A DNA stretch of 64,000 nucleotides from Amphiura filiformis (GCF_039555335.1 NW_027305510.1:1-64000), one strand, 5' to 3'; positions 25,126 through 40,000 are shown, numbered from the stretch's first letter. The notes: generated by a model from the sequence alone, not told the origin. Numbers and translations: made by a program.

Positions 25126-27560
25126 ATTCCCTCAGCCGAATTCCTACTGAAGACATAAATCATCTACACATGTCAGATGTATATATTGTATTAGCAAATA
25201 TCCACAAAAGCATTCATTATAAATTTATTTTGATGATTTGTCATATTTTATGCCATATATTATATCCTTAAAACTAACCGGTGGATTTGCGAACAATTTG
25301 TTGACATAAATGACGTTATTTTTAGTAATATGCAGACGAATGGCCAAATTACCTGTTGTGATAAATTTATCTGTACAAATTGTCGCACTCTGAGTGACAT
25401 ATGGTACGGTATATTTGCAACCCTGCTGTGGATATGTGAACAATTTGTCGACATAAATGACGCTTCTGGAGAAATTATTAGAAAAAAGGGTTTTTTGCCT
25501 AGGCCTGTCCTAGGCCTATGCTAGGTATGATCATCAAATTTCAAGTAGCCTTTTTAGTACTTTTTTGGTCCTGGTGACAACCCTGCAAGTAGGATATTTC
25601 ACATTGAAATTGTTTTGTTTAGAAAGGTGATTATTTAACTTGGGCAAATGTATTTTTCCCAATTCTGTGACCATCATTGATGGTACCTTACAATGAATAC
25701 CTGTACAAAAAAGCAAGTACCCATTATGCAACATTTTTCAGCACAGCAATCAATTTTACAGAAAAGAGATTTTATTTGAAAAAATCTTACTATCACTTCT
25801 GCTGAAATAAAGGTGTACCAATTGACACTTTTTGACTTTCAACCTTAAGTTTCTGGTGTCCAAATTTCAATTTTTTTGTATTTCCTACACAGTTATTAAG
25901 CTATTTCTGTGGTCACAAGTTGGGAGTTGAAGGAGGCCCTCTATTATATATAAGCATCCGGGGCTCATGATACGTGATTATAGCCCGGGATTATAGCCTA
26001 GTTTCCTTGTGTGTAGCCTCAGTACGAAGGCTACACAGCTGGCTACAGCATCAATGTATTGAAAAATGCAGGGTCCATCGATCATGTCAGTAAATGAATA
26101 GGGCCTAGGCCTATTTTGTTTTGGGACTGATTATTCGGACTACCACCCGGCATGCAGGTATTCCTACATTAAATACAACAGAATTATTACCATTGCAAGA
26201 TGGCTTAAAGCTAGCATTTCAAGTATCTCTTATAAGCTAATAACAAATGGTGCCCGCTGGAATCTCTTGAGGCATTGTCTTTTTTAAAGACATTTCTTGT
26301 TTGGTTTGTTTTTTGTTTGCTTTTTTTTTATTGAAAACTGTATACTCTTTTTAAAAGAGATGACATAATGTACCCTAATTCATGTTTCCATCAATTAACT
26401 CCTGAAAGTGATTTATTTAAATCCAAGTGAAAAATGCGTAATGCATATTACAGATATTTTGCCAAAGTTCACATTGTACTAAACAAGGGATCCATAAGTT
26501 CTAAGTTCCCCCTAAGACTTTAAACAATATAAACAAATTAAGAAATTACAAAATTCTAAAATTTATTGGTAGCTTATTTTGCTTTACACACTTGGTCCAA
26601 TATCATCAATATTTACAATGCCACGCATCTTCGTGTTCATTCATAAAAATGACTCATTACGTGAAAGATGCAGTTCAAAGTTCCACTTTGGTCCATTCAA
26701 CTCTCACGAAGTATGCATTTTGGACCAGTTGTGTGTAACAAAATGTGCTCCCAATAGCTTTTATAATATTTAAATTTGGCAAAACGCTTTTGGATTCATT
26801 CTAAAAGTCTTAAGGGGGGCCCTTAAGGACCCCTTAATCTGTTTCAATTCCAGTAACACCTCCTGCATAATAATTGTCTTGGTTATGATTAGGCAAATGT
26901 TCACTGTTTTATCCTTAAAAGTTAATCCTTAATATTTGTGACCGTACGCCACAAATGAGCCGTAGGCCTAAAGTCGGTAAATTGTATTCTGAGTTACAGT
27001 GTAAAATATGAATGAAGGTCATATTCATAGGTACCTCAAGTTGGTGCTACATGTATCTCAATTGGCTAGTGCCAGTCAAACACCTTTTAAACAAATCAAT
27101 AATCCTATTTTTTGAAGAGGATGATAATCTTCTACCTATGTCTGTAGAATTCTTAAACAGCTCTAGTCTTTGTTTGCTTTGGCTGAATCCTTTTGAAGTG
27201 GTGGGTTACAAAGCATTGTATTTTGTCCAGGTATGTATAACCAACAATTAACAATGAGACGACATTCCTGAATCTTGTTGACTTGGGGATGATTTGAAAT
27301 GGCCGCCAATTATGACTGTTTGGTATTCATTATCAGCAATGTGGAAAAAGAGAAGTAGAACCGAAATAAGGTACCATTTTGTTGAAGGAGCAAAGTTCAA
27401 CAAATCATAACCCCGCTTCTGGATATCATTTGAAGTCAATTGATATACCATTTTAAAGCGTATGATATATATTTTCTAAACATGAAATAAAACAAAATTG
27501 ACCGGGGCCGACTTTACAGCTGGTTTGTGGTGGACGGTCACATTTAAAACTTAATCTGGA
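25126..27560. other. Unassigned intergenic stretch
   Basis: A short block (GAACAATTTGT-GACATAAATGACG) occurs twice, near 25290 and 25440. Otherwise I see no gene or repeat that can be defined. Confidence 0.4.
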
Positions 27561-27564
27561 GACG

Positions 27565-28098
27565 AATTGTGAAGTTCTTGTTGGATCCAGCTTTTTAAAA
27601 GGACACCTAGCATAGATTTCGAGAAAATGTTACCTTTTAACACTAATTTGAGTTGATTTTCTAGCCATTTTCTTTGTGCAAAGATGGCGGGTTTTGATAT
27701 CGCTGGATCCATCAATACCATGTAAATTGTTTTGAATTCATTCATCAAATCGTGGGTTGAGAAAGTCTATGTTGTATTGGATTCAGCTTTATAAAAGGAT
27801 AGTTAACACAGATTTGGAGTATCACCTTTCATTTCAATACTAATTTGAATTGATTTCCTAATCATATCGCTGGATCCATCAATACCATGTAAATTGTTTT
27901 GAATTCATTCATCAAATCGTGGGTTGAGAAAGTCTATGTTGTATTGGATTCAGCTTTATAAAAGGATAGTTAACACAGATTTGGAGTATCACCTTTCATT
28001 TCAATACTAATTTGAATTGATTTCCTAATCATATCGCTGGATCCATCAATACCATGTAAATTGTTTTGAGTTCATTCATCAAATCGTGGGTTGAGAAT
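27565..28098. repeat. 167-bp tandem repeat
   Basis: CGCTGGATCCATCAATACCA occurs at 27701, 27868 and 28035 (spacing 167). A more divergent copy precedes it. The latter copies are near-identical. Confidence 0.9.
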
Positions 28099-28120
28099 TA
28101 TAAGATTATAACTAAACAAG

Positions 28121-28372
28121 TATATCGAGGGGTCGGTGACACAAAACACGTAACTTCATTTTTTTGCGAAAATGACATTTTGATATCAAAATGTTTGGAA
28201 ACATGAGCACTTTCCAATAGCACATAGAAGTACTTCCATTTAGCATCCCATTGACATCCATGGCCAGTGAATCATCAAGTACATAAGTCAATGTGGACCA
28301 TTATCTTTAAACTCATTTTTCTCAGAATGGCCAAAATGGAGTTACGTCTTTGTGTCAATGACCTCTCGATAT
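28121..28372. mobile_element. MITE, TATCGAGGGGTC termini
   Basis: The left end ATATCGAGGGGTCGGTGACA is matched inverted by TGTCAATGACCTCTCGATAT at the right. An inner GTTACG / CGTAAC block extends the arms to about 35 bp. Confidence 0.85.
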
Positions 28373-28387
28373 GCTTTACAAGCCTAC

Positions 28388-28625
28388 CCAGCAAACACAA
28401 AATGTGTCAATGTTGGGTTATTTAAAGAGCATTACGGTTTACAAATAACATTGTTAAACTGCTGCAAAACATTCTAACAATTATGTGATTGTTGACAAAA
28501 TACTTTGTCAACTTTGTGCCAATAAACAATGTTTAAAAAAATATATTCGTAATAACCTGACATTTATGTTTTGACCAAAAACCATAACACATTTATAACA
28601 TGGTTTTTGGGTAGCCATATTTATT
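28388..28625. mobile_element. MITE-like repeat, CCCAGCAAACAC type
   Basis: Related to 19137-19412: CCCAGCAAACACAAAATG, GTTGGGTTATTTAAAG and AACTGCTGCAAAACATTCTA. Confidence 0.55.
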
Positions 28626-28730
28626 ATGTATTATAAAATTCAAGCCTGGAAAAGAAGATTTTAATAAAATAATACCATTATCTCCCAAAACACAAAAATG
28701 TCAGAACCTTGTAATTCTCAACTCACATAA

Positions 28731-28891
28731 TTGGGTATGTTGAAATCCATGGACGACATGACCTTAATCTTCCACACAGCGAAGATGAATTTCAAATTAG
28801 GGTGTCTCCATTTGAATTCTACACCCCCTGTGTGGGAGATTAAGGTCATGTCTTCCATAACAGGTGTACGTTTTCAACTGAAATATCTCAA
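28731..28891. mobile_element. GGAATAGCCC-type foldback MITE, degenerate copy
   Basis: Inverted halves: GAAATCCATGGACGACATGACC at the left and its inverse near AAGGTCATGTCTTCC at the right, with a central TTCAAAT/ATTTGAA axis. Confidence 0.8.
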
Positions 28892-29036
28892 TCTAAGGTT
28901 ACAGTATTTTATTAATATCTGATTATATTTACTGAATCAGTGCTGGATCCAGTTTGATATAATTAAACCTAAATTTGGGAATAATATGCAAGTACACCAG
29001 ATTGACTTTTGTTGCTTCTTTGTGAATATTGTAATT

Positions 29037-29161
29037 TAGGCCTAAACAATTGTTTGATTGGCGTAACATAAAAAAAAATTTTGCAAAAATTTTTTTTTTT
29101 TAAAGTCGGGCCTATTTTTAGGGTCTGTCGGGTTATGCCAATCAAACAATTTTTTAGGCCT
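29037..29161. mobile_element. Short foldback MITE
   Basis: GGCCTAAACAATTGTTTGAT followed by TTGGC at the left is inverted at the right (ATCAAACAATTTTTTAGGCC). The loop is A/T homopolymer. Confidence 0.85.
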
Positions 29162-29200
29162 TATTGTCTCACTTTATTAACAATTTCTCTTTCTCATCAA

Positions 29201-29375
29201 TTGGGCTATTCCAGTAGAAATGCATACACCCCCTATGGAAGACATAACCTTAAACTCCCACACATTGGGAGCCACCTATTCAGGTAACCCCCATTTGAAA
29301 TTCACACTCCCTGTTTGGAAGATTAAGGATATGTCTTCCATAGGGGCGTATGGATTTCAACTGGAATAGCCCATT
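29201..29375. mobile_element. GGAATAGCCC-type foldback MITE, intact copy
   Basis: TTGGGCTATTCCAGTAGAAA at the left and TTTCAACTGGAATAGCCCA at the right, with ACACCCCCTATGGAAGACAT and GATTAAGG blocks inverted inside. This is the most abundant element of the window, with at least nine copies. Confidence 0.9.
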
Positions 29376-30839
29376 GAGCCCAATCTGAATCCATCATGTA
29401 CAGGGGAATATTGTTTTATCCATTGGTGCAGCATCATAGTAGCACAGGGAGATGCCCCAATCAGAGTCAAAAATCAGAACCAGTGACCCTTCCATCTGTC
29501 TCGGTGCACCCTGCCCCCTATCGGATGACTCAAGCTACATCACTGATTCAAGCCACAGGTGGCAATTATGAATATTTAAATTATCCCCGTAACCATTATT
29601 TAGTACTATTGTTGAAATTCCTACATCCCAAGAATGCTTGGTTGCATGTTTGTTCCCTAGTTCTTCCTGCATCTCAATTTTGTAATTCCCACATTTGGCC
29701 CGAGTGGATCACATTGTGTCACATTATGTAATACTCAGTTTATTTCAGTAATGTATTATTCCCCCTATCCCGGGAAATGTGGGGCATGGGTGGGAATTGT
29801 AAGCTGGGATTAACCGATTGATGCGCTCCAGGGGTAGGCGTGCAGCGTTTTGTAATCTCTATCTTCCAACCTGGGGATTGTATGACAAGGGATGTAATTT
29901 TTGAAAACCCATGACCTTTGTGGGGGACTGTACAGGCTGTATCAAAATAATTGTTACCCATCAATTTTGCCTCTTCCAAATGCAACATTGGATAGTCTAG
30001 AAATATCCAGAATGTATAGTTTATGACTTACTATACAATTAATCTACAAATTATTTGGATCTTACATCATCCTTGGCCGACCCTTATTATTTATGAAATC
30101 ATTTAATTGACTATTGTTAATTGTGATAATACATACATGAGTATTAATGCTCAATTTATATTGGGGGGGCTTCCCGGGGTAAAAGCGGGGGCGGCAAAAA
30201 AGAAGGGGCGGCAAGAAGACTAATTAAAGAAAAAAGGGTGGGATTGATTGGGTGGCAAGAAGAATTTTCAATGAAAAAGTTCGAAATATTATGGAAAACT
30301 AATGAAATTTTACCTTTTTGATTGTCAACAGGGTAACAGCTCGATGCGGTGGGGGCTATGAGGGGGGTGTAACACCTGTAAAAATGTACTGTAAAAAATT
30401 GGTGAAAAATTTTTGACTCCTACCCCCCCCCCCTACTTCTGGCGGCTAAATTTACCTTTTCTTTAGCCCTCGGGGTAGGAACGGCCACGGTACGCCACTG
30501 GTCTTCAGACTTGCTGGTCAACAAAGATCAGGTAAGTAATTCGTCATTTGACAGATAGATGACCAGGTAGTCCCTTGAGAGTGACTCACCCTATGCATTA
30601 AACAAGATGGCAGTCTTCTGTGTGGCAACTATTCATTCAGACTTGTTGCTGGTCACCAATGGTTATTTAACAGATAGATGACCAGATAGTTCCTTGAATG
30701 CAACAGAAGCAAAACGTATTTCAGACTCTTTCAATGACAGACCTGATGAATGAGCTTGTGTTCAAATTGCTTTGTTAGCCCCTATACCAATGGAAACACT
30801 AAACACCAAAAACCGCTCTCATCAGACCAATATGGTTAG
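29376..30839. other. Stretch 3' of HAUS5, no gene seen
   Basis: Holds G-rich sequence (30160-30240, with GGGGCGGCAA repeats) and a partial copy of the MITE described at 31450 (near 30055-30130). No supported coding region. Confidence 0.4.
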
Positions 30840-30940
30840 ATTGGTTACAGCCCCTGTCCACTGGTCAAGCTTTCATAGAGCCAATTGACCAGTGACCACA
30901 CATTTATTCAGTTGTGTCAATCAAGCCAGTGTTTCATAGA
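30840..30940 (-). pseudogene. Partial copy of the HAUS5 last exon
   Basis: GGTTACAGCCCCTGTCCACT and TTTATTCAGTTGTGTCAATC repeat, with small changes, the 3' half of the terminal exon at 30957-31074. The copy is broken by internal insertions and has no splice acceptor. Confidence 0.7.
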
Positions 30941-30956
30941 GCATAAAGCTAGCCAC

Positions 30957-31074
30957 TCATTTATTCAGTTGTCTCAATCTGGTTACAGCCACTGTCCACT
31001 GGTCAAGCCATTGTTGAAGACTTTTGTTGTCCAATCTCACCCATGGTGTTAACTGCTGGGCTGGCTGCTCCCAC
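30957..31074 (-). CDS. HAUS5: HAUS5 terminal exon
   Basis: Acceptor TATTTACTTTGACAG, then G completing the TG from the previous exon (Trp). Encodes WEQPAQQLTPWVRLDN to WTVAVTRLRQLNK and stop TGA at 30959-30957. The double Trp followed by EQP is the best-conserved C-terminal mark of HAUS5. Confidence 0.9.
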
Positions 31075-34000
31075 CTGTCAAAGTAAATAGAATTCATATG
31101 TAGTGACTTAGAGAGCAAGACAGCCCTAGCCCTGTACACTTCAAAATGGAAAGTCTCAAGTTTTGAGTATCAAGAACTATCTCAACAACCAGTGAACAAA
31201 TGCAGGACTTGTCTGTACTCATTTTAATGCATTTTTTGTACTGATTCCAAATATGGTCATGGATATGTACAATTCTGAAACTTTTGAATTTTTACAGAAA
31301 ATTGGAACTTGTCGACTACAGTTGACACCTGTGTGGAGAGGGTTAAATGTCTCACCCTTTTCTGTTCATTAAAGAGTCCTAGTTATCCTGAGTTCATTAA
31401 TGAAATTGGTTGGAGGAGTCACACCTCTTGGGCAATAGAAACAAATTAGTGATCTTTCGATCGACCATCGATGCTTGGTCGATCCTTATTATTTATGAAA
31501 TCAATCAATTGACTATTGTTATTTGTGATAACAAATAACAAGCATTGAAACAGCATCGATGGTCGATTCAAAGATCAAACAAATTTGGTTCTGGTGCCTT
31601 GGTGACAGTGTATTGATGCTTCTGACTCTTCCTGGCAAGCCCATTTTCTTTGTTACTTTTTTTTTCCATGTATTGTGTAATTTCACATTGCGTTTTGTGT
31701 AAAATAAGATAAAATAAATGTTTTGCAATAATCTTCATACGGCCAAAAACACACACAAAAATCCTGTTTCATAGGCCCAACCGACTAAAGTAATATAATT
31801 TGAATGAACACAGCTGTCAACAGCTGTACGCGATCTGACCGTGAACGTATGCCGCATATTTCGAAGTACAACGCGAATGTATGCCCGTGGATACAATAAT
31901 GAAAATACTAACCCATCATGAATGAGTTGACATGGTAGGATTTACTTCCGCGTTACGCACATTCCGGCGTTCATCAAACAGTGTATGCGGAGAAATCGTC
32001 ACACTGTTGACAGCTGTGTTCATTCAAATGAATGCATTTGAGATTGCTTTCATCTGAAAATGCGAGCGAAGTGAACGGGAAAAAAATGTCAATTTAGTAC
32101 ATATTTTTTGTGATTAAGGTTTTTAAGGGTCACTTGCAAACAAACTACTAAGTGCCTGACAGGCAACCCAACTGGAAAGGTGTGTTCACCCAAAAAATCA
32201 AGCCCTTATCTACTATACCTCAGTAAAGTTTTATTTTTAGTTTGTAAAGATAACTTACCATGCTGTTAGTTCATCTTTGACTCTTATGCAGTCTTGCAAT
32301 CCTTGTGTGGCTTCAGCTTGTCTACTTTGAAGCAAGGGAAAGAGTCTACTAAGTTGTTTCTTGTCATGTGCAGCAACTTCGGCTACAAGTGCTGTGAACA
32401 AACAAACAAACACTGAGCAAATAACCGATAATACAGAACAAAGTGCAATGTGAGCAATAAACAATCCAATCTCCCCAAAGGTGTACTTTGATCGTCTGGA
32501 ATTTTTGTTATTTTTCCTTTCAGTTACAACATGACATTTTTTAACCCAAAGAAGATATCTTGCACTTCCCACAATGCATTTCTTCTATTTCAAATTTCTG
32601 TACTGATTTACTATCTATGCAACATGGGTCGATAGTGACAAAAAGTATATTAACCTCATTGAACAGAGCATATCCAGATCTTGTAAAATCTGATTATATC
32701 TTGACTATCGACCGATATTTAGCCAGTCTATTCTCAACATGAAAACTAAGGGAACCTGTACAGTAATAGGAGTGACATTTGCTGCAATGAGGTGATGCAT
32801 CATGTTGCAAAGGATTCTGGGAAGGGGAAGATATTTTCTCTGGTTCTAACCAGGCTGAACCAATACTTTACTTGCTACATGTACAAGTGAAAAGTGGGTA
32901 ATAGTGAATCCCACGGACGAGGACACAAAATACATCAAGGATCAATAAATGATACAAGAGGATACCTTGAATATACGAACAACTGGAAAGAAAAAGTACA
33001 CGAACTTGACATGAGGAAACAAGTAAATTACGGACATAGAGGGGGGACAAGTTGATGTAACTTGCTCTTGTTGTTTTCAGTATATACAAGGCATTTAATT
33101 CTTCAAGATGAACACTTTCAAAGAATTGAGGTTTTTGATCAAATGTTTTGTACACCTTTTTAGAAGTTAACTGGTTGGCACCAATGAGTTATTCCTTTTT
33201 AAATCCGTGCACTCCCTATGGAAGGCATAACCTTTATCTCCAACACAGGGGGTATAGATTTCAAATGGAGTCACCCAGTTAGGTAACCCCATTTAAGGCT
33301 CACACTCCCGGTGTAGATGATTAAGGTCATGCTTTTCATAGGAGGTATATGGATTTCAACTGGAATAGCCCAATGATTATATAATCTGAATAAAATCTTA
33401 CAGTTGTTAACTTATAGTGAACTAAGTTGTGCAAATCCAATGTTTATGGGTCTCAAGTACATTGTACCATGGAGCAAAGCAAAAATATTGATGAACACAT
33501 ATAAACAAATTACTTTAATTTCTCAGGTGACAGACAGACAGACAGACATGTTACCTGCTATATGTTGTATAGTAGTACTATCTTCTGTATGTATACCAGT
33601 CATTTCTTCATATAATACTTGCTGTGCATTCAGCTGTAACTCAATCCTACTTATTTGGCATTTCATGTCCATCACATGTGATAACAGGTTTTCTGGTGCC
33701 TGAAATTATCCAATAATTGATAAATAAAATAATTAAATTCCTCAAGAGTGATCTAAACATGTACCAAAATGTAATTACCCCTCTTTATTACGAGATAATA
33801 ACAGAGACTGGGGGTCGCACGTTCCTCAAACTTGACGGGTGGGTGCGTCTTGACCCGGGACAGAACAAGTTTGTATTGGTTAGTGGGTCAAGGTCACCAG
33901 AGGTCATCTAGGTGTCAAATTAGTAAAAACTGTCATATGGGCATGCAACTTGGTGGGTAGGTGCATCTTGACCTAAGACGGAACAAATTTGTATTGGTTA

Positions 34001-37000
34001 GTGGGTCAAGGTCACCCAGGGGTCATCTGAGGTCAAATTAGTAAAACTGTTTTCCCGCCTATTTTCTCGGAGACTAGGGGTCGCACGTTCCTCAAACTTG
34101 GTGGGTGGGTGCATCTGGATCTCAGACAGAACAAGTTTGTTTCGGTAAGTGGGCCAAGATCACCCGAGGTCATCCAGGGGTCATCTGAGGTCAAATTAGT
34201 AAAACTGTCGTATGGGCATGAAACTTGGTGGGTACAGTCAACTTTTAGAGTCAAATTTTGGACGGTCATTATGGGGTTATCCGGGGTCACCCAGGGGTCA
34301 TCTGAGGTCAAAATAGTAAAAAATGTCGTATGGCCATGAAACTTGGTGGGTACAGTCAACTTTTAGAGTCAAATTTTTGGACGGTCATTATGGGGTCATC
34401 CGGGGTCACCCAGGGGTCATCTGAGGTCAAAACAGTAAAAAATGTCGTATGGCCATGAATCTTGGTGGGTACAGTCAACTTTTAGAGTCAAATTTTTTGA
34501 CGGTAATTTTGGGGTCATCCAAGGTCAAATTACTCAAAACTGTCGTATGGGCATGACACGTGGTGGGCACAGTCACCATCAGCCAGGTAATCGCGACAGC
34601 CGAGAACCGCCAAATACGGGTAACCGCCTAGTATGCATTTAAAACCGAAATAGCAAAAAGAAACCAGTTTTGCAAATTTTGATGAGTCATTTGTCTTAAT
34701 ACCCAAAATCATTTGGAGTGGGCTGACTTTGCAATTTTGTCCTCCTTGGAAATTTTGACCAGTAAGCCACTGCCTGGCTGGCAATTCTTTACAAGCTTTA
34801 TTAATCAAACAAAATAAGAGAGATACAATATATTTTCAAAAATCTAGATTTGAGGTAACCCATCATTCGCCCAAAGTTGATTTACATCGAGCCATTCATC
34901 ACTAGCCATAACCTATAAGATAACTCACTGAGAATTCCACAAAATACATGGACTTCCTTAAAGTCTAACTTGGACACAATGTGTGTCAAGAAGTGCACAA
35001 AAATAATAAGGCAATAGAAACAAATTAGTTTGATCTTTCGATCAACTATTGATGCTTGGTCGATACTTATTATTTATGAAATCAAAAATTAACTGACTGT
35101 TGTTAATTGTGATAACATATAAATTTTTGCCTGTATTGATATTGACCAATTAGGTGATAGTTCATTCATATCAAGCGTCGAAGCAGCATCAATGGTCGAT
35201 CCAAGCAAATTTGGTTTTGGTGCCTCACTTGCTCAGAATAAGGTGTTTAACATCACAACCCAGCTAATGTCACTGCAACGTTGGTTGCTCCAAGGTACGT
35301 TGGAATAATCTGGTTGACTAGATTGAATTTATTCTCTCATAATATTTATACCTCATTGATCAAACTGGAAAGATTTTTCTGTAACCTTAAATGAGTGGGT
35401 TGTAATGCAGTAATACAGAATACAAAAATTTGTAAAAAGGATTTGGCATTTTACTTCATTATACACATACCTTATAGAGCGGGAAATTGAGATGATTCAA
35501 AATATCACAGAAAGCACCACCTCCACTGAATGCTGATTTGTCAGTACATCGGTTGATTGACAGCTGGAATATTGGCACATACTGGCCACTGTGTATGAAT
35601 CATAAAGGAAACATTTGGTAAATCAAAAGTATTGACGAAGGCAGCACATCAAAATAACATAAGAATTTTATCAAAATATCTCTACTAGTTGGGTTGTGCG
35701 TTTTACATCTGATACTTGTGATGTGATTTTAAACCGTTTTGAAGACTGAAATTGATTATGAAATACCCCAGATAGACATGAGAAACCAGTCATCTCAGAA
35801 AAAGAAAGTTGCTGTATTTAAATTTTCCAAATGTAAGGTTTGTAGGGCTGCAACAGAACACATTTAAGCGGATAAAAAAACACACACACATTTAATGGGC
35901 TATTCCAGTTGAAACCATACACCCGTAAGAAATACATGACCTTAACCTTCCACACAGGGAGTGCGAATTATCTGAATGAGTGACAAAATCTACACCCAGT
36001 ATGGGAGATTAAGGTCAGGTCTTCAACAGGGGTTGTATATGGCTTCAACTGGAATAACCCTATGTGATGGCTCAATGAATATTATACCATTTTTCACCGA
36101 TGTGACAGTGCACATTTCATTGGGCGCAGTTTCAAATATCTGGAGTTCGCTCCAAGCGCTGACGTACTCGCGCACACGCTTAAAGATGCCGCATAAACAG
36201 CCCTCGAATTAAGGATCTGTAGGGGCACGGCAACTTTTTTAGGGCAAGTTGATAATTGCCTTGGATTTTCACTGAAGGCAAGGCAGCACAGCAGTTTGTA
36301 ATATTTCAAGAGGGCATCATGGCAACTGTTGAAAATTTGAGGAGGGCACCAGAGCAATTTCTCAAAAGTGAAGAAAACACACAAACAGTCTGATAGATGA
36401 TTTTAATGAAGGGGCAGGGCTGGGGCACTGACAGCAACTTCATCAGCACGGCAAGTGACTGCCGTAGGTAAAGGACATACAGTAAGCCAAAAAATTAAGG
36501 TACCAGTTACATGTAAGTTTACCCCCTGTATATCCTAAACAAAGACAAATATGTCATAATTGGTACCAGCAGCCAATAGCTGCATCTTTTAGCTCTAATT
36601 TAAGACCTCATTCGTTGAAATAGTTCAAGAAACAAAGACACGACGATCCAAAATCCCAAGGAAGGTGCCAATTTTTGCAGTTTCCTCCATTGCATGCGCT
36701 ATTGATTTGTACACAAACCGTTCGCGAACAAGGGAACTAGCGCTGTGCTTCCATTGATTAGCACGTTAAAACTAGTGTCATGCTTTCCAAAAATGCAACT
36801 TTTGATTTCGTCTCTTCGGTAGGTTTTAGATCACCGTTTCTTTAATTCTCAACCAATTTCAACAAATAAGGTCTTGAATCACAGTTAAAGAGTTCAGGTA
36901 TTAGTTTCTGTTTTAATTTTGACACATTTGTCTTTATTTATGATATACAGGGGTGAACACAACTGGTACCTTAATTTTTTGGCTCATTGTATTTTGAGGG

Positions 37001-40000
37001 CATTACCGCAGTGGGGATGGGCACCCGCGGCATTATGCTGTGGGTGCAGTGGGTTAATTCGAGGGATGCGCATAGATGCACACACTAAACTGCTGCCTCA
37101 ACACATTGACTGCACTGCCACATCAGGGTGAAAAGTGGAATACCAACTATTGTTGTATAGATTCAATTTATTGAGCGCTCAGCACAACACAGCCCCATCT
37201 CCACTTTGGCAAGAAAAAGAGAATACCAAACTTTTTAGAAAATTATGGGCTTTCCAGGGACAACAAAGATTGTGTCCATTTCTAGTCCCAATGGGCTATT
37301 CAATTTAAAGTTCACATTCCCCCTTGTGGAAGATTTCGGAAACTTCTTCCACAGGGGGAGCATGTTTTTCAAATGTAATTGGTCAGGGCTTATTTTGAAA
37401 CTCATTCGCCACCAGTATTTAATATGGCTTTACCTAGTCTTCCACAACTGGAGTGAATATTTCAAATGGAAGTTACCTAATTGTCTATACTATTCAAAAC
37501 TCATACTCCCACTGTGAAAGACTTTAGCTAAATCTTTAAATGGAATAGCCAAGACACATACTAGTGAAACATTACTGTATATACAGAGGCCTATGAGGGC
37601 ATAAGTCTTTAAATGCAATTTTTTTCCAAATCCCCCAAATGGAGACAAGGCAGTGTTGCATGGAACCCGTGATGTGATTCCATACAACCAATAAATGAGA
37701 TACAAAAAAAAACTTTTTTCCCTGTCAACTTAATTGAGTGAGTCTAATCAACTGCACTGGCAACCCAGCAAACTTCTCTACTGGAGTCCATGATTGGTTA
37801 ATTACATGATATAATCATCTCAGTAACCAATCAAAATAGAGCTTTTACCTGTCTAATCGTGTGAGTCTCATCAACTGCACTGGCAACCCAGCAACCTTTT
37901 CTACTGGAGCTTCTGATTGGATAATTACATCATAAACGTGATATAATCATCTCAGTAACCAATCAGCAGAGGCAACCCAGCAAACTTCTCTACTGGAGCT
38001 TCTGATTGGATAATTACATCATAAACATGATATAATCATCTCAGTAACCAATCAAAATAGAGTTTACCTGTCTAATTGTGTGAGTCTCATCAACTGCAGC
38101 GGCAACCCAGCAAACTTCTCTACTTCATTTATGACACCATTTCGTAGTTGTGTTGTCATGGCAACAGTCCCTGCTTCATGACCACATAAAGTTGTTTGCA
38201 TGTACCGTAGCAACTGAAATGAATCAAATCATAAATGGTTTGTACTAGAATCAGAGATCCTTTCAAAATTGGTTTCTGATATGAGTTCAAATCACTCCTT
38301 ACTCCTGAACGATACTTATTGATTACAAACTAACTTTGGAAATTAGGGCTATGGCAAAATTAAGATGTTCAGATCCCCCTCTCAGAATTGAAACTGGCAG
38401 ATGGAATAACACATTATAAATGCAGATGAGAGGTTTTGTGAATTGTGCAATGGTGGAAGTGTTATAGGTGAATTCCAATTTGTTTTCCACCTTCTTTAAG
38501 GTTTTAAGAGATAAGTACAATCCTGTTTTTATAGAGTCAATGCAACATTTGGTAAGTTTATCTCTTTGATGAAAAATGAGAATATTAATGTTATTCATAC
38601 ACTCTCAGTTTATTAATATTGCTCTCATACAAACTCAGACATAATATGCACTCTGAAACATAATGCTTCATTATTTATAGAAATTGTGGATTTTTTAATA
38701 CACATGTAATCTAATCTGTTACAGCAGTGAAAACATTTAATTAATGGGATTGGCTGTACCTCACCCATTATTTTTACTGCCTCAGATACATTATTTGAAT
38801 GTAAAGGATGTAATAGAGGCCGTCAGCGTGACGTCATATGCCGCCATCTTGTGGGTACAAGCTGCGATGGTCGTTCGAACTCATGCGCGAACAGCAAAAT
38901 CACTGCGTGTCGATGCGCGATAACAGCTGCGTGGCAAGCTGCGCCCTGCGAGTAGTGTCCGACGCGCGTAGTGTACCCACAAGATGGCGAAAGGCTGACG
39001 GCCTCTATTCTTATATCCATTTACATCTCACTCACTCTGGATATACAGGACGAGTCAAAATGAAGTACACTTTTTGTGGTCATTCAATTTGAGAAAGTGC
39101 TTGTCATTCAATTTGAGAAAGTGCTGTGACACAGCACGAAACGTCATTGAGAGTTATGTCAACATCACCTATTTTACTGGATTTGTTTTAGAACAATTCA
39201 AATAACTTTTTGTGGTGCTTTTGTTGTATTTGAATGTGTTGCAAACAGACCCAAAGATCAGCAGCTCAAGATGAAACCCCCTTCACAACAGTTTTAGTCG
39301 GACCATCCAGAAGACAAGAAGGTATCCAAACAAATACCACAATTCTTTTTTAAAATTTAGCCATTCAGAATCTACTCTTTTCAATGGTATTTTCATTTAC
39401 TGCATATTACTTAATAGATTTGGTACAAAAGCACCACAAATATGAGTTCTTTTTTAAACAACCTGCAGTAGATCACAATTTTCGTCCTGACCTATCACTG
39501 CTACTAACCTGTTTTTGCTGCTCATCCAGTTTTCTTTTTGCTTCAGAGTTTTGTCTCACCAACACTCGAATGATGTTCTGCTTTTGATCCTACAACACAA
39601 AAATAGATTGATTTAGGGATTCAATCATGTTTCACCGTTGTTCATCACCGATTAACAACAATGCGTCCGCGTCGTCTGCGTGGTTTACTTTGCGAGGGCA
39701 GCATTAGCTGCCCGAGCGAAGTAAATCCAACGCGATCAGCTCAAGAATTAATCACATTTTGAAATGTGTAGAATTTTCAGAAATAATCACAGAACAGCCA
39801 TTTTTATTTATATCACTCATACATAAATTCTAGACAGTTCATTGGTTGATTACCATTTATCATTTTTACCATCACCCACTCCGTGTGATAGTCTTTACCA
39901 TCACAGTGCTCTGCCGTAGTGCGCCTGCGCCAAGCCGTGCGCCGACTCTTGGACTCGCCGATTTATTTATGGGGTGGACCCCAAAATGTGAAGTATATCA

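Noticed and set aside
29740..29988. 82-codon minus ORF
   Set aside because: No homology, domain or splice context; probably chance.
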